This document shows, piece by piece, positions 55,502 to 62,976 of a stretch of DNA of 64,000 bases. Numbering within the stretch: the first letter of the stretch is position 1; the number at the start of each line of letters is the position of its first letter. Both the position numbers and the translations under genes were made by a program. Origin of the DNA: Streptomyces scopuliridis RB72 (GTDB lineage: Bacteria; Actinomycetota; Actinomycetes; Streptomycetales; Streptomycetaceae); the NCBI RefSeq assembly GCF_000718095.1, contig NZ_JOEI01000015.1, positions 62,001 to 126,000 on the forward strand, in the 5' to 3' direction. The notes beneath the pieces are model-generated. The model worked only from the letters and a program-made list of their open reading frames with translations, ran no database searches and had not been told where the DNA came from.

Positions 55502-56344
55502 ATGGCGGGCACGGCGTTGGTCCTGGGCGGCGGTGGAGTCACCGGAATCGGCTGGATGACCGGAGTGCTGCACGGCCTCGCGCTCGCCGGGACCGATCCG
55601 GCCGCGGTGGATCTGGTGATCGGCACCTCCGCGGGTGCCGCGCTCGGCGCCCAGCTCGCCGCCGGGACGCACGGCATCGACGCACTCTACGAACAGCAGA
55701 TCAGCGGCGAGGAGTTCGAGATACCCGGGCGTCTGCGCCCCGGCGCGATCCTGCGCTACGCGCGCGCCCTGCTCACCTCGCGTACGCCCGAGGAGTACGG
55801 ACAGAAGCTCGGCGCCCTGGCGCTCGCCGCCCCCACCGTCCCCGAGGAGCAGCGCAGGGCCGTGATCGCCCGGCGGGTCGGGAGCGACAGCTGGCCCGCA
55901 CGGGCGCTCGCCGTCACGGCGGTCGACGCGGTCACGGGGGAGCTGAGGATCTTCGACAAGGACAGCGGTGTACCGCTCGTGGACGCCGTGGCGGCGAGCA
56001 GCGCGGTCCCCGTCGCCTGGCCGCCCGTGACCATCGAGGGCCGGAAATGGATCGACGGAGGCGTGTACTCGCCCGCCAATGTCCAGCTGGCCGCTGGATA
56101 CGACCGGGTCGTGGTCATCTCGCCCACCGGTTCCGGCAACAAGGTGATCGCCGCGCCGAGCGCCCAGGCGGCGGCGCTGACCGCGGCGGGCGCGCGGGTC
56201 GAGGTCATCACCCCCGGCTCCGCCGCCAGGAAGGCCATGGGCCGTAACCGTCTGGACCCCGCCCGCCGGGCCCCCGCCGCCCGCGCGGGCCTGGCACAGG
56301 CCGCCGCCCACGCCGAGGCCGTCGCCGCCGTCCTGGCCGGCTGA
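55502..56344 (+). CDS. Patatin-like phospholipase
   Basis: 280 residues. The oxyanion loop LVLGGGGVTGIGWMTG, the nucleophile elbow GTSAG (Ser at about residue 43) and the catalytic Asp in IDGGVYSPANVQL are all present. It is a cytoplasmic lipid acyl hydrolase; no signal peptide. ATG 55502 follows a GGAG about 6 nt upstream. The 154-nt gap after EF-Tu3 shows nothing notable. Substrate unknown. Confidence 0.9.
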   Translation: MAGTALVLGGGGVTGIGWMTGVLHGLALAGTDPAAVDLVIGTSAGAALGAQLAAGTHGIDALYEQQISGEEFEIPGRLRPGAILRYARALLTSRTPEEYGQKLGALALAAPTVPEEQRRAVIARRVGSDSWPARALAVTAVDAVTGELRIFDKDSGVPLVDAVAASSAVPVAWPPVTIEGRKWIDGGVYSPANVQLAAGYDRVVVISPTGSGNKVIAAPSAQAAALTAAGARVEVITPGSAARKAMGRNRLDPARRAPAARAGLAQAAAHAEAVAAVLAG

Positions 56345-56382
56345 GGCCGAAAGCGAGTGCGCGGGCGGCGCACAATGGGAGC

Positions 56383-57228
56383 GTGAACGAAGCGATCCCC
56401 GTCATGCGCGCCGTGGACAGCGGCACCGCCAAGCTGCTGCCCGATGTGGACCGGGAGCGTGCCTGGCTGCTGACGGTCGACGGTGCGCCCCAGTCCTATG
56501 TCGACCTCGACGAACCGACCCATCTGGAGTTCGAGTACGTACGGCGCCTCGCCCATGTCGTGGACCGCGCGGGCGACGAGGGCGATCCGCTGACCGTGCT
56601 CCACCTCGGCGGCGGGGCCTGCACGCTTCCTCGCTATGTGGCCGCCACTCGGCCCGGCTCCACGCAGTGTGTGGTGGAGGCGGACACGGGACTGCTGGCG
56701 TTGGTCGCGGAGTTGCTGCCGATACCGGACGGCACCGGCATCACCGTGCACGGCGCGGACGCACGCCACTGGCTCGAAGCCGCCCAGGACCGCTCCGTGG
56801 ACGTGCTCGTCGGCGATGTCTTCGGCGGCTCGCGGGTGCCCGCCCATCTCACCTCCGTCGAGTACGCGCGCGAGGCCGCGCGGGTGCTGCGTACGGACGG
56901 GGTCTACGCCGCGAATCTCGCCGACGGGGCGCCCTTCGGCTTCCTCCGCTCCCAACTGGCCACCTTCGCCACGGTGTTCGAGGAACTGGCGCTGATCGCG
57001 GAGCCCGCCGTGCTCCGTGGCCGCCGCTTCGGCAACGCCGTGCTGGTCGCCTCGCACACGGAGATCGACACGGCGGCCCTGGCCCGCCGTACCGCCGCCG
57101 ACGCCTTCCCCGCCCGGGTCGAACACGGCGCGTCGCTCCGGCGGTTCATCGGGGACGCGAGCCCGGTACGGGACAGCGGCGCCGTCCCGTCACCCCGCCC
57201 GCCCGACGGCGCCTTCAGCATCGGCTGA
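56383..57228 (+). CDS. Spermidine synthase-like methyltransferase-fold protein
   Basis: 281 residues with the class I Rossmann fold: VLHLGGGACTLPRYVAATRP, CVVEADTGLLALVAELLPIP, HGADARHWL and DVLVGDVFGGSRVPAHLTSV. The acidic GD motif and lack of a clear putrescine pocket are typical of the many actinobacterial spermidine synthase-like proteins of unknown substrate. GTG 56383 has GGGAG just upstream. Its 3' end overlaps the convergent MFS gene by 39 nt. Confidence 0.82.
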   Translation: MNEAIPVMRAVDSGTAKLLPDVDRERAWLLTVDGAPQSYVDLDEPTHLEFEYVRRLAHVVDRAGDEGDPLTVLHLGGGACTLPRYVAATRPGSTQCVVEADTGLLALVAELLPIPDGTGITVHGADARHWLEAAQDRSVDVLVGDVFGGSRVPAHLTSVEYAREAARVLRTDGVYAANLADGAPFGFLRSQLATFATVFEELALIAEPAVLRGRRFGNAVLVASHTEIDTAALARRTAADAFPARVEHGASLRRFIGDASPVRDSGAVPSPRPPDGAFSIG

Positions 57229-58527
57229 CACGGCGCCGGTCTCCGTAACCTTCCGCGTCCCCGCCGCCGGTGTGGTGGTCCGCCGCGTCAGCCGGCGTAC
57301 GTCCGGCACGGTCAGGACCGCGGCCGTCAGCACGATGACCAGCGCCGAGCAGCCCCACAGCGCGTAGGTGCGCCCGAAGGCGCTCTCCGCCGGTCCCGCG
57401 AGCGCGGTGGCCACCGGAATCATCCCGATCGAGCCGAGCATGTCGTACGCGGAGACCCGGGAGAGCTTCTCCTCGGCGATCTCCTGATGCAGCGCGGTCA
57501 TCCAGGACACCCCGAAGACCTCGACCGAGAGCCCCGTCAGGAACATCACCACCATCAGCCCCGCACCGGGCAGCGGCACCGCGAGCCCGGCGGACGGCAG
57601 GGCGAGGGGGAAGACGCAGAGCGTGCCCGCGAGCAGCAGCCGGCGCGGCTTCCAGCGCATCATCACCAGCGCGCCGCCCACGGTGCCCGCGCCGAAGGCG
57701 GCGAGTGCCAGACCCCAGGGGCCCGCCCCGCCGAGTTCGTCGCGGGCGACCAGCGGCCCGTACACCGACTCGGCCGCCACGACGACCGCGTTGACCACCG
57801 CGAACTGGACGACGATCGTCCAGAGCCACGGTCTGCCGATGAACTCCCGCCAGCCGTCGCGCAGATCGGCGACCATCCCGCCGCCGGGCTCGCGCGGCGG
57901 GATATGGCTGACATCGAGGAAGGCGCGCAGCGCCCCGGCCACCAGGAAGGCGGCGGCGTCGACGGCCAGCACCCAGCCGGGGCCGATCACCGCGATGAGC
58001 GCCCCGCCCAGGGCGGCGCCGCCGATCCCGGCGCCGTGCATCGACATCCGGTAGAGCGCGAAGGCCCGGCCCGCCTGTTCGCCCTTGACGCTGGACATCA
58101 GCATGCCCTCGGAAGCCGGGCTGAAGAAGGCGTGGCCCGTACCGCCCAGCGCGGCCAGCGCCATCATCTGCCACAGCCGCGGGTCGCCCGTCAGGACCAG
58201 GAGGGCGAAGGTGCCCTGCGAGACGCAGTTGACGGCGTTGGCGGCGACCATCACCCGGTGCCGGGGCAGCCGGTCCGCCAGCGCCCCGCCGACCAGCAGA
58301 AAGAGAACGAGCGGAACGGTACGGGCCGCCGCCACCAGCCCCACGTCGCCCGCGTCGCCGCCCGACTCCAGCACCGCGAACGCCGAGGCGATCAGCGCGC
58401 CCTGGCTGCCCAGATTGGTGGCGATCGCCGCGGCGGTCAGCAGTGTGTAGTTACGGCCGGCCCACGGGGGACGGTGAGGGCGGCGGGGGCGTCGCGGGCC
58501 GGCGTCGGCGTCGGGGGGAGAGGTCAC
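57190..58527 (-). CDS. MFS exporter
   Basis: 445 residues from GTG 58527 (a TTG at 58563 would add 12), about 12 membrane helices. The loop between helices 2 and 3 has GGALADRLPRHRVM (the family GxLaDRxxRRxV motif). GGTGHAFFSPASEGMLMSSV and FGVSWMTALHQEIAEEKLSR are typical of the MFS_3/enterobactin-exporter-like branch. It may export a drug or metabolite; the substrate is unknown. It overlaps the 3' end of the spermidine synthase-like gene antisense by 39 nt. Confidence 0.85.
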   Translation of the reverse strand: MTSPPDADAGPRRPRRPHRPPWAGRNYTLLTAAAIATNLGSQGALIASAFAVLESGGDAGDVGLVAAARTVPLVLFLLVGGALADRLPRHRVMVAANAVNCVSQGTFALLVLTGDPRLWQMMALAALGGTGHAFFSPASEGMLMSSVKGEQAGRAFALYRMSMHGAGIGGAALGGALIAVIGPGWVLAVDAAAFLVAGALRAFLDVSHIPPREPGGGMVADLRDGWREFIGRPWLWTIVVQFAVVNAVVVAAESVYGPLVARDELGGAGPWGLALAAFGAGTVGGALVMMRWKPRRLLLAGTLCVFPLALPSAGLAVPLPGAGLMVVMFLTGLSVEVFGVSWMTALHQEIAEEKLSRVSAYDMLGSIGMIPVATALAGPAESAFGRTYALWGCSALVIVLTAAVLTVPDVRRLTRRTTTPAAGTRKVTETGAVSADAEGAVGRAG

Positions 58528-58583
58528 CCGGGGACTATCCCCGCGGATGGTCCCCCTTGCCAACCGGTTTTGTCACCTTCCCG

Positions 58584-59681
58584 TCAGGAGGCCCCGGCCA
58601 GCCGGACAGTGCTCATGATCCTCTTGATCGTCTCGTCCGGGATCTCGTCCGGCACACCCTTGTTGGCGTAGAGCACCCAGGTCGAGAAGTCGCCCTTGGC
58701 GTTGGCGAAGGTGAAGGCGATCGACTTGCCGTCGGTGTCGCACTTGTTCTTCTTGGTGAGACCCGTGGTCGCCGCGGTCGCGAAGTGGCCCTTGAGCCCG
58801 GTCGTGGTGGTGAACGCCTCGGACTTGCTGACGTTCACCTTCTCCTTGAGCGACGCCTCGGGCTCCTCCTGGGCGTACGCGGCCCAGACCCAGCTGCCCG
58901 CCTCGTTCTGCGCGGCCGACGCCGTGTCCTTGGCGCCCCTGCCGCCCTTGGTGCCGGTGCCGCCGAGGCTGCTGTCCTCCATCTTGCCGTCCTTGTCGGT
59001 GTCCTGGGAGCACCACTTGGACTTGTAGAAGGCGGGCGCGGAGAAGGTGATGGCGGGTGAGCCGTCTCCCTTCTTGACGTCCTCGAAGCCGGATATCACG
59101 CCCGGCTTGCTGACCTCCCAGTCGGCCGGAACGTCGAACTGCGTCCCGTGCTTGGGGTTCGTCACGACCTTCCAGCCCTCGATGGTCGGCTCGGCGGCGG
59201 AGCCGTCCCGGGGGTTGTCGGCGGACGGGGCGGCGGACGGCTCCTCGGACGGGGACGCTGAGGAGGACGCCTTGGCGTCGTCGGCGGCCTTGTCGGTCTT
59301 CTTGTCGTCCCCGCCCATCACGAAGAACGCGGTGCCCGCGGCGGCGATCACGACCACCGCGGCGGCGACGACAGCGATGACCGTCGTGTTCTTCTTCTTG
59401 TCCGGTCCGGGACCGGAGGGACCGGGCCGGCCCGGTACGGCGTACTGCGGCACCGTCGGCTGCTGGTACGGGTTGGGCTGCTGGTATCCCTGCTGCGGAT
59501 AGCCGGGCTGCTGCTGGTACCCCGGCTGTTCCTGTCCGGGCTGCTGCGGCGGGTAGCCCGGCTGCTGATACCCCGGCTGCTGATAGGGATTCGGCTGCTG
59601 GTACCCCGGCTGCTGGTACGGATTGGGATTCTGGTCCTGCGGGTTCTGCTCGCCCCCGGGCGGCTGCTGTCCTGGCCACAT
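58584..59681 (-). CDS. Membrane-anchored protein with Gln/Tyr/Pro-rich cytoplasmic tail
   Basis: 365 residues. An N-terminal ~80-residue tail of PGYQQP/NPYQQP repeats, one membrane helix (TTVIAVVAAAVVVIAAAGTA, about residues 97-117), a Ser/Asp-rich spacer, and an extracytoplasmic domain (DGSAAEPTIEGWKVVTNPKH, TQFDVPADWEV, FYKSKWCSQDTDKDGKM, KNKCDTDGKSIAFTFANAKG) with two cysteines likely bonded. This layout is common in Streptomyces; the domain resembles DUF8017-type proteins of unknown function. ATG 59681. It is divergent from the thioesterase gene. Confidence 0.82.
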   Translation of the reverse strand: MWPGQQPPGGEQNPQDQNPNPYQQPGYQQPNPYQQPGYQQPGYPPQQPGQEQPGYQQQPGYPQQGYQQPNPYQQPTVPQYAVPGRPGPSGPGPDKKKNTTVIAVVAAAVVVIAAAGTAFFVMGGDDKKTDKAADDAKASSSASPSEEPSAAPSADNPRDGSAAEPTIEGWKVVTNPKHGTQFDVPADWEVSKPGVISGFEDVKKGDGSPAITFSAPAFYKSKWCSQDTDKDGKMEDSSLGGTGTKGGRGAKDTASAAQNEAGSWVWAAYAQEEPEASLKEKVNVSKSEAFTTTTGLKGHFATAATTGLTKKNKCDTDGKSIAFTFANAKGDFSTWVLYANKGVPDEIPDETIKRIMSTVRLAGAS

Positions 59682-59775
59682 GGCGAGTAACGATAGAGGG
59701 GCCCCGCGACGGCTGCCACGTCCGCCCCGTCAGGGGATGGTGAAGCTCCGCTACTCGCAGGTAACATCGGGCTCC

Positions 59776-60228
59776 ATGACCACAGATCAGATGTCCGTCG
59801 GCGAGCTGCTCGCCGCCACCGTTCCCATGGTCAGGACCCTGGGACTGGAGTTTCTGGAGACCACGGCGGAACGGGCTGTCCTCCGGCTGCCCGACCGGCC
59901 CGACTACCACAACCACGTCGGCGGACCGCACGCCGGAGCGATGTTCACCCTCGCCGAGTCGGCGAGCGGCGCCATCGTGCTCGCCGCCTTCGGCGACCAA
60001 CTCCAGCGTGCGGTCCCGCTCGCTGTCACGGCGGAAATCGGCTACAAGAAACTTGCCAAGGGGATCGTCACGGCCACCGCCACGCTGGGCCGGCCCGTGC
60101 CGGACGTCGTCGCGGAGCTGGACGCCGGAGAGCGGCCGGAATTCCCGGTGGCCGTCACCCTCACCCGGGAGGACGGAGCGGTCACCGGAGAGATGACCGT
60201 GGTCTGGACGCTCCGCCCGAATTCCTGA
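59776..60228 (+). CDS. Hotdog-fold thioesterase (PaaI/DUF4442 type)
   Basis: 150 residues. The single hotdog domain has LPDRPDYHNHVGGPHAGAMF with the conserved HxGxxHAG pattern, then LAESASGAIVLAAFGDQLQR and AEIGYKKLAKGIVTATATLG. Such enzymes hydrolyse acyl-CoA or related thioesters in the cytoplasm. ATG 59776 gives MTTDQMSVGELLAATVPMVR; the longer upstream frame is antisense to the neighbour. The RBS is weak. Confidence 0.85.
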   Translation: MTTDQMSVGELLAATVPMVRTLGLEFLETTAERAVLRLPDRPDYHNHVGGPHAGAMFTLAESASGAIVLAAFGDQLQRAVPLAVTAEIGYKKLAKGIVTATATLGRPVPDVVAELDAGERPEFPVAVTLTREDGAVTGEMTVVWTLRPNS

Positions 60229-60250
60229 CCTCACCCGCCCACCAGGTAGG

Positions 60251-60288
60251 CTGCCCGGCGTGCGCCTGGCCAGGCGCACGCCGGGCAG
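60251..60288. terminator. 38-nt perfect palindrome between thioesterase and DedA genes
   Basis: CTGCCCGGCGTGCGCCTGG is followed directly by its exact reverse complement, giving 19 paired positions and no spacer. It lies 23 nt after the thioesterase stop and 26 nt before the DedA start. In RNA it would form a very stable hairpin; most likely the thioesterase terminator, though it may also shape the DedA leader. Confidence 0.65.
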
Positions 60289-60313
60289 CGGAAGCAAATG
60301 AGAGGAACCGGCG

Positions 60314-60967
60314 TTGCACGTCCAGGAGTGGCTGGAGACCGTCCCCGCGGTCAGCGTCTACCTCCTGGTAGGGGTGGTCATCGGGCTCGAAAGCCTCGGT
60401 ATCCCGCTGCCGGGTGAGATCGTCCTCGTCAGCTCGGCGCTGCTCGCCTCGCAGCACGGCGACATCAACCCGTACATCCTCGGCGCCTGCGCCACCGCCG
60501 GGGCGATCATCGGTGACTCGATCGGCTACGCCATCGGCCGCAAGGGCGGCAGGCCGCTGCTCGCCCGGCTCGGGGCGAAGTTCCCCAAGCACTTCGGCGA
60601 GGCCCAGATCGCCATGGCGGAGCGGTCGTTCCAGAAGTGGGGCATGTGGGCCGTCTTCTTCGGCCGCTTCGTCGCCCTGCTGCGGATCTTCGCCGGGCCG
60701 CTCGCGGGCGTCCTGCGCATGCCGTACTGGAAGTTCCTGATCGCCAACATCCTGGGCGGCATCGTCTGGGCGGGCGGTACGACCGCCGTCGTCTACTCGG
60801 TGGGTGTGGTCGCCGAGGCCTGGCTCAAGCGCTTCTCCTGGCTCGGTCTGCTGCTCGCGGTGCTGATCGGGATCGCGTCCATGCTCGTTCTCAGGAACCG
60901 CGCCAAGAAGGCCGCGGAGCCGAAGCCGTCGGCTGGCGAGCCGGATCCCGTACCCGCCGCGGACTAG
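60314..60967 (+). CDS. DedA-family membrane protein
   Basis: 217 residues. Features: VVIGLESLGIPLPGEIVLVS, AIIGDSIGYAIGRKGGRPLL, and FFGRFVALLRIFAGPLAGVL with the conserved FxRFxPxxRxxxxxxAG-like motif in slightly altered form. DedA proteins recycle lipid carriers (undecaprenyl phosphate flippases in some) and affect membrane homeostasis. TTG 60314 has GAGGAA about 9 nt upstream and gives MHVQEWLETVPAVSVYLLVG. The window holds three genes of related role (UppP, TVP38, DedA), not in one operon. Confidence 0.9.
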   Translation: MHVQEWLETVPAVSVYLLVGVVIGLESLGIPLPGEIVLVSSALLASQHGDINPYILGACATAGAIIGDSIGYAIGRKGGRPLLARLGAKFPKHFGEAQIAMAERSFQKWGMWAVFFGRFVALLRIFAGPLAGVLRMPYWKFLIANILGGIVWAGGTTAVVYSVGVVAEAWLKRFSWLGLLLAVLIGIASMLVLRNRAKKAAEPKPSAGEPDPVPAAD

Positions 60968-60970
60968 TAC

Positions 60971-61501
60971 CTAGAGACCGTGAGTCTCGCGGTGCGCCTT
61001 CGCCAGTTGCAGATAGCCCGCCGCGTTCAGCCTGATCCCCGCCCGCTCCTCCTCGGTCAGCTCACGCTTGACCTTGGCGGGCACGCCCGCGACCAGCGAG
61101 CCCGGCGGCACCCGCATGCCCTGCGGTACGAGCGACTGCGCCGCGACCAGTGACCCCGCGCCGATATGCGCGCCGTTGAGGACCGTGGCGCCCATGCCGA
61201 TCAGTACATCGTCCTCGACCGTGCAGCCGTGCAGCACCGCGTTGTGACCGACCGAGACGCGCTCGCCGACCGTGAGCGGGAAGCCGGGATCGCAGTGCAG
61301 GGTGCAGTTGTCCTGGATATTGCTGTCGGCGCCCACCACGATCGGCCCGCAGTCGGCCCTGAGCACGGTGTGGTACCAGACGCTCGCACCCGCCGCGACG
61401 GTGACATCGCCGACCACCACGGACGTCGGCGCGGTGAACGCGGCGGGGTCGATGCCGGGGGCCTTTCCGCCCACGCCGGTGATCAGTGGCCGTGCCGTCA
61501 T
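60971..61501 (-). CDS. Gamma carbonic anhydrase-like hexapeptide-repeat protein
   Basis: 176 residues of left-handed beta-helix hexapeptide repeats. ASVWYHTVLRADCGPIVVGA, SNIQDNCTLHCDPGFPLTVG and RVSVGHNAVLHGCTVEDDVL supply the metal-binding histidines (HCD, GHN, LHG). Many PaaY/YrdA-like members are listed as carbonic anhydrases without proven activity. ATG 61501 is clear. It converges on the DedA gene with a 3-nt gap. Confidence 0.9.
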   Translation of the reverse strand: MTARPLITGVGGKAPGIDPAAFTAPTSVVVGDVTVAAGASVWYHTVLRADCGPIVVGADSNIQDNCTLHCDPGFPLTVGERVSVGHNAVLHGCTVEDDVLIGMGATVLNGAHIGAGSLVAAQSLVPQGMRVPPGSLVAGVPAKVKRELTEEERAGIRLNAAGYLQLAKAHRETHGL

Positions 61502-61600
61502 GACGTCTCCTCCGTGCTGATCGGAGTTACACCGTAAGCGACCGCTCCTGGCGCACAGAGCTCAGGTCGGCCAGGAGAATGGCTGTATCTGATGACGGTT

Positions 61601-61636
61601 GATCAATAACCTTGGTGGAGTCGCCCGTTATTGATC
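61601..61636. promoter_or_regulatory. 10-bp inverted repeat before the P450 gene
   Basis: GATCAATAAC (61601-61610) and GTTATTGATC (61627-61636) are perfect inverted copies 16 nt apart, 26 nt upstream of the P450 start. Their arms are AT-rich against the GC-rich background, and the spacing fits a dimeric repressor. No regulator gene is adjacent. Confidence 0.6.
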
Positions 61637-61661
61637 GGGCCAGTACTGACCAAGGAGCTCC

Positions 61662-62888
61662 ATGGCCACCGCACATCAGGTCCCCGACATCCTGTCGGCC
61701 GAGTTCGCCGAGAATCCGTATCCGGCCTATCGCGTGATGCGGGAGAGCGCGCCGCTCATCTGGCACGAGGCCACGAAGAGCTACATCATCTCGCGCTACG
61801 AGGATGTCGAACGCGCCTTCAAGGACAAGGAGTCGGTGTTCACCACCGACAACTACGACTGGCAGATCGAGCCGGTGCACGGCAAGACGATCCTCCAGAT
61901 GAGCGGCCGGGAGCACGCGGTACGCCGGGCGCTGGTCGCCCCGGCCTTCCGCGGCAGCGATCTGCGCGACAAGTTCCTGCCGGTCATCGACCGCAACTCC
62001 CGTGAACTGATCGACGCCTTCCGGCACACCGGATCCGCCGATCTGGTGACGGACTACGCCACCCGCTTCCCCGTCAATGTCATCGCGGACATGCTGGGCC
62101 TCGACAAGGCCGACCACGCCCGGTTCCACGGCTGGTACACCGCGGTCATCGCCTTCCTGGGCAACCTCTCCGGCGACGCGGAGGTCGCGGCGGCCGGCGA
62201 GCGTACGCGCGTAGAGTTCGCGGAGTACATGCTGCCGATCATCCAGGACCGGCGCGACAACCTCGGGGACGATCTGCTCTCCACGCTCTGCGCCGCCGAG
62301 GTCGACGGCGTACGGATGAGCGACGAGGACATCAAGGCGTTCTGCAGCCTGCTGCTGGCCGCCGGCGGGGAGACCACCGACAAGGCCATCGCCAGCGTCT
62401 TCGCGAATCTGCTGCTCCACCCCGACCAGCTGGCGGCCGTACAGCAGGACCGGGCGCTGATCGACCGGGCCTTCGCGGAGACGCTCCGGTTCACCCCGCC
62501 GGTGCACATGATCATGCGGCAGACGGCCAAGGAGGTCGAGGTGAGCGGGGGGACCATACCGGAGGGAGCCACGGTCACCTGTCTGATCGGCGCCGCCAAC
62601 CGTGACGGCTCGCGCTACCAGGAGCCGGACCGCTTCAATATCTTCCGGGAGGATCTGACCACGACGACCGCGTTCTCCGCGGCGGCCGACCATCTGGCCT
62701 TCGCGCTCGGACGGCACTTCTGCGTCGGCGCCCTGCTGGCGAAGGCGGAGGTCGAGACCGGCGTCAACCAACTGCTCGACGCCATGCCGGACATCCGGCT
62801 CGCCGACGGGTTCGACCCGGTCGAGCAGGGCGTGTTCACCCGTGGACCGCAGACGCTGCCCGTGCGGTTCACTCCCGCCAAGGGCTGA
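61662..62888 (+). CDS. Cytochrome P450
   Basis: 408 residues, complete. I-helix LLLAAGGETTDKAIASVF (AGGET), K-helix ETLR (ExxR), and heme loop LAFALGRHFCVGALLAKAEV with the Cys ligand. It hydroxylates or otherwise oxidises an unknown substrate using external ferredoxin; no ferredoxin gene is in the window. ATG 61662 follows AAGGAG at 5 nt. The inverted repeat just upstream suggests regulated expression. The gene converges on the second P450. Confidence 0.92.
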   Translation: MATAHQVPDILSAEFAENPYPAYRVMRESAPLIWHEATKSYIISRYEDVERAFKDKESVFTTDNYDWQIEPVHGKTILQMSGREHAVRRALVAPAFRGSDLRDKFLPVIDRNSRELIDAFRHTGSADLVTDYATRFPVNVIADMLGLDKADHARFHGWYTAVIAFLGNLSGDAEVAAAGERTRVEFAEYMLPIIQDRRDNLGDDLLSTLCAAEVDGVRMSDEDIKAFCSLLLAAGGETTDKAIASVFANLLLHPDQLAAVQQDRALIDRAFAETLRFTPPVHMIMRQTAKEVEVSGGTIPEGATVTCLIGAANRDGSRYQEPDRFNIFREDLTTTTAFSAAADHLAFALGRHFCVGALLAKAEVETGVNQLLDAMPDIRLADGFDPVEQGVFTRGPQTLPVRFTPAKG

Positions 62889-62976
62889 CGGCACCCGCCG
62901 GGCCCGGGGTTTCCGGGCCCGGCGGCCGTACGCCGCGAGGGAACGCGCGCCGACGGCGACCGGCCGTACGGCGCCG

